Shown: positions 5,057-5,987 of the stretch, in pieces
How the letters are laid out: each line of letters starts with the position of its first letter
Numbering within the stretch: the first letter of the stretch is position 1
From: an uncultured Methanobrevibacter sp.
Lineage (GTDB): Archaea > Methanobacteriota > Methanobacteria > Methanobacteriales > Methanobacteriaceae
Length of the DNA stretch: 5,987 nt
Direction of reading: 5' to 3'
Assembly (NCBI RefSeq): GCF_937898925.1
Contig: NZ_CALDKF010000047.1
Location: forward strand, 1 to 5,987
Made by a program: the position numbers and the translations under genes
Notes under the pieces: generated by a model
What the model saw: only the letters and a program-made list of their open reading frames with translations
Database searches by the model: none
Told to the model about the DNA's origin: nothing

Positions 5057-5987
5057 TTATCTTTTAATGTATTGCCCAGGATTTAAGAAGTCATCTAAAG
5101 AGTTTAAATAATCTCTTGCTAATTCATCACCAGTCTTATTGGAAATGTCATAATCAAATTCACTATTCAAATCATTAAGGAATTCATCTATTTCAATAGG
5201 AACACATTCATCACTGCAAATAGATTCTTTTATGTTCTTTCCAATCTTGAAGATATGTATATGATTATCATCTAAGGTTTTCTCTAAAAATTCCTTAGCA
5301 GTCTTAAACTCTCTTTCCCTTGTTAAAACCATAAATTCATCCAATGGATATAAAGCATCTTGCCATTTCTTCTTGAAGTTGTCACAAGCTTTCTTAGGCC
5401 ATACTTTAGGCCCTTTGTGTATGTAGTATTTTCCTTGCTTGAATACATTGAGCTCTATGGTGAAGATAACAAATCTCTCTTCATCTGTCCAGTAATCATA
5501 GTTGAAGACAGAGAATTCCTCCATTTCTATCTTTTCACAAATGGAAGTGACAGTTTTAAGTAGTTGTGGATGAAGAGCATCAGCAGACATTTCAGGAATA
5601 GGGAACTTTAGAACCAATGTTTGGGTTTGCCTATCCTTAAATGACTCTAAAATGTCTTTAGTTATTTCCTCATTGGACTTATTAGATAAATGCTCCTTTT
5701 GAAGAGGTTTGAAGAATTCAATTATCTTTTCTGAATCATTTTCATCAATGTCTAAGAAGTTTCTGGAAGCGACAATGAAATCAACATACCTTTCCATTCT
5801 TAAGGCTGCTCCAACATTTCTGTTCTTGTCTGTTGGGTCAATGAAAACAAGAGGGTCATTTTTGAAAAGGGGATTTCCTGCTGTACCAAAGTCTTCCAAA
5901 TCAATTACTGTTTGCCTTTTCCAGTTTTGAGCTGCCCTTATAGTAGCATAAAATGTCCCATAGTTTAAAATAAGCAATTCATATAAG
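5057..5987 (-). CDS. cca: CCA-adding tRNA nucleotidyltransferase, archaeal class I, partial
   Basis: The gene runs off the right edge; about 309 C-terminal residues of an enzyme usually near 440-460 are visible. CCA-adding enzymes build or repair the CCA 3' end of tRNA from CTP and ATP without a nucleic acid template. Recognisable class I archaeal sequence includes the start of the visible part, ELLILNYGTFYATIRAAQNWK, VIDLEDFG, and LVFIDPTDKNRNVGAAL (helical and central domains). Further on comes KGPKVWPKKACDNFKKKW with the tail domain. The catalytic nucleotidyltransferase core with the GS motif and the metal-binding DxD lies upstream, outside the window. The frame stays open to the edge, so the in-frame TTG at 5975-5977 is internal and not the start. 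The end is intact and 15 bp ahead of thpR. Identification is confident, though the catalytic residues cannot be checked here. Confidence 0.94.
   Translation of the reverse strand, partial: LYELLILNYGTFYATIRAAQNWKRQTVIDLEDFGTAGNPLFKNDPLVFIDPTDKNRNVGAALRMERYVDFIVASRNFLDIDENDSEKIIEFFKPLQKEHLSNKSNEEITKDILESFKDRQTQTLVLKFPIPEMSADALHPQLLKTVTSICEKIEMEEFSVFNYDYWTDEERFVIFTIELNVFKQGKYYIHKGPKVWPKKACDNFKKKWQDALYPLDEFMVLTREREFKTAKEFLEKTLDDNHIHIFKIGKNIKESICSDECVPIEIDEFLNDLNSEFDYDISNKTGDELARDYLNSLDDFLNPGQYIKR

Noticed and set aside
1..5987. CRISPR array, insertion sequence, phage or defence system
   Set aside because: There are no regularly spaced repeats, transposase, integrase or terminal inverted repeats with target duplications. 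All complete genes belong to known metabolic, transport or RNA families.

Overview
The window looks like chromosomal DNA of a host-associated methanogenic archaeon of the order Methanobacteriales, most likely Methanobrevibacter or a close relative. The evidence is a typical F420H2:NADP oxidoreductase (NpdG), an archaeal class I CCA-adding enzyme directly followed by the 2H phosphoesterase ThpR (a pairing I recall from Methanothermobacter and Methanobrevibacter), very A+T-rich spacers, archaeal TATA-like boxes, and clear Shine-Dalgarno sites before most genes. The species assignment is inference.

Left part (1-1139): an NAD-dependent 3-hydroxyacyl-CoA dehydrogenase whose N-terminal NAD-binding half is missing. 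The DNA before about position 60 has stops in all three forward frames and the remaining frame has no good start, so it is a truncated remnant or a contig-edge artefact. A perfect hairpin and T-rich tract close it, followed by a 387-bp A+T-rich spacer that carries the npdG promoter region and an 18-bp perfect palindrome.

Middle (1140-2894): npdG stands alone between hairpin/oligo-T elements. Next is an ElaA-type GNAT acetyltransferase whose full-length frame begins at an ATA codon at the right distance from a strong Shine-Dalgarno site, with no ATG, GTG or TTG until 37 codons in. Then comes a 100-residue ABM-fold protein of the 'putative quinol monooxygenase' type, also closed by a hairpin and T8.

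Right part (2895-5987): a ten-helix SLAC1/TehA-like transporter and a nitroreductase-family flavoprotein form a two-gene forward operon (11-bp gap). It converges on a reverse-strand operon, cca (running off the right edge) then thpR (15-bp gap), both RNA 3'-end enzymes. The convergent gap holds a degenerate copy of the nitroreductase gene's 3' end.

Several genes share a redox theme (F420/NADPH, NAD, probably flavin), but nothing shows that they form one pathway. I see no CRISPR, IS, phage, tRNA or rRNA feature. The most notable points are the ATA start of the GNAT gene, the truncated dehydrogenase and the palindrome before npdG. I found no convincing new multi-gene system.
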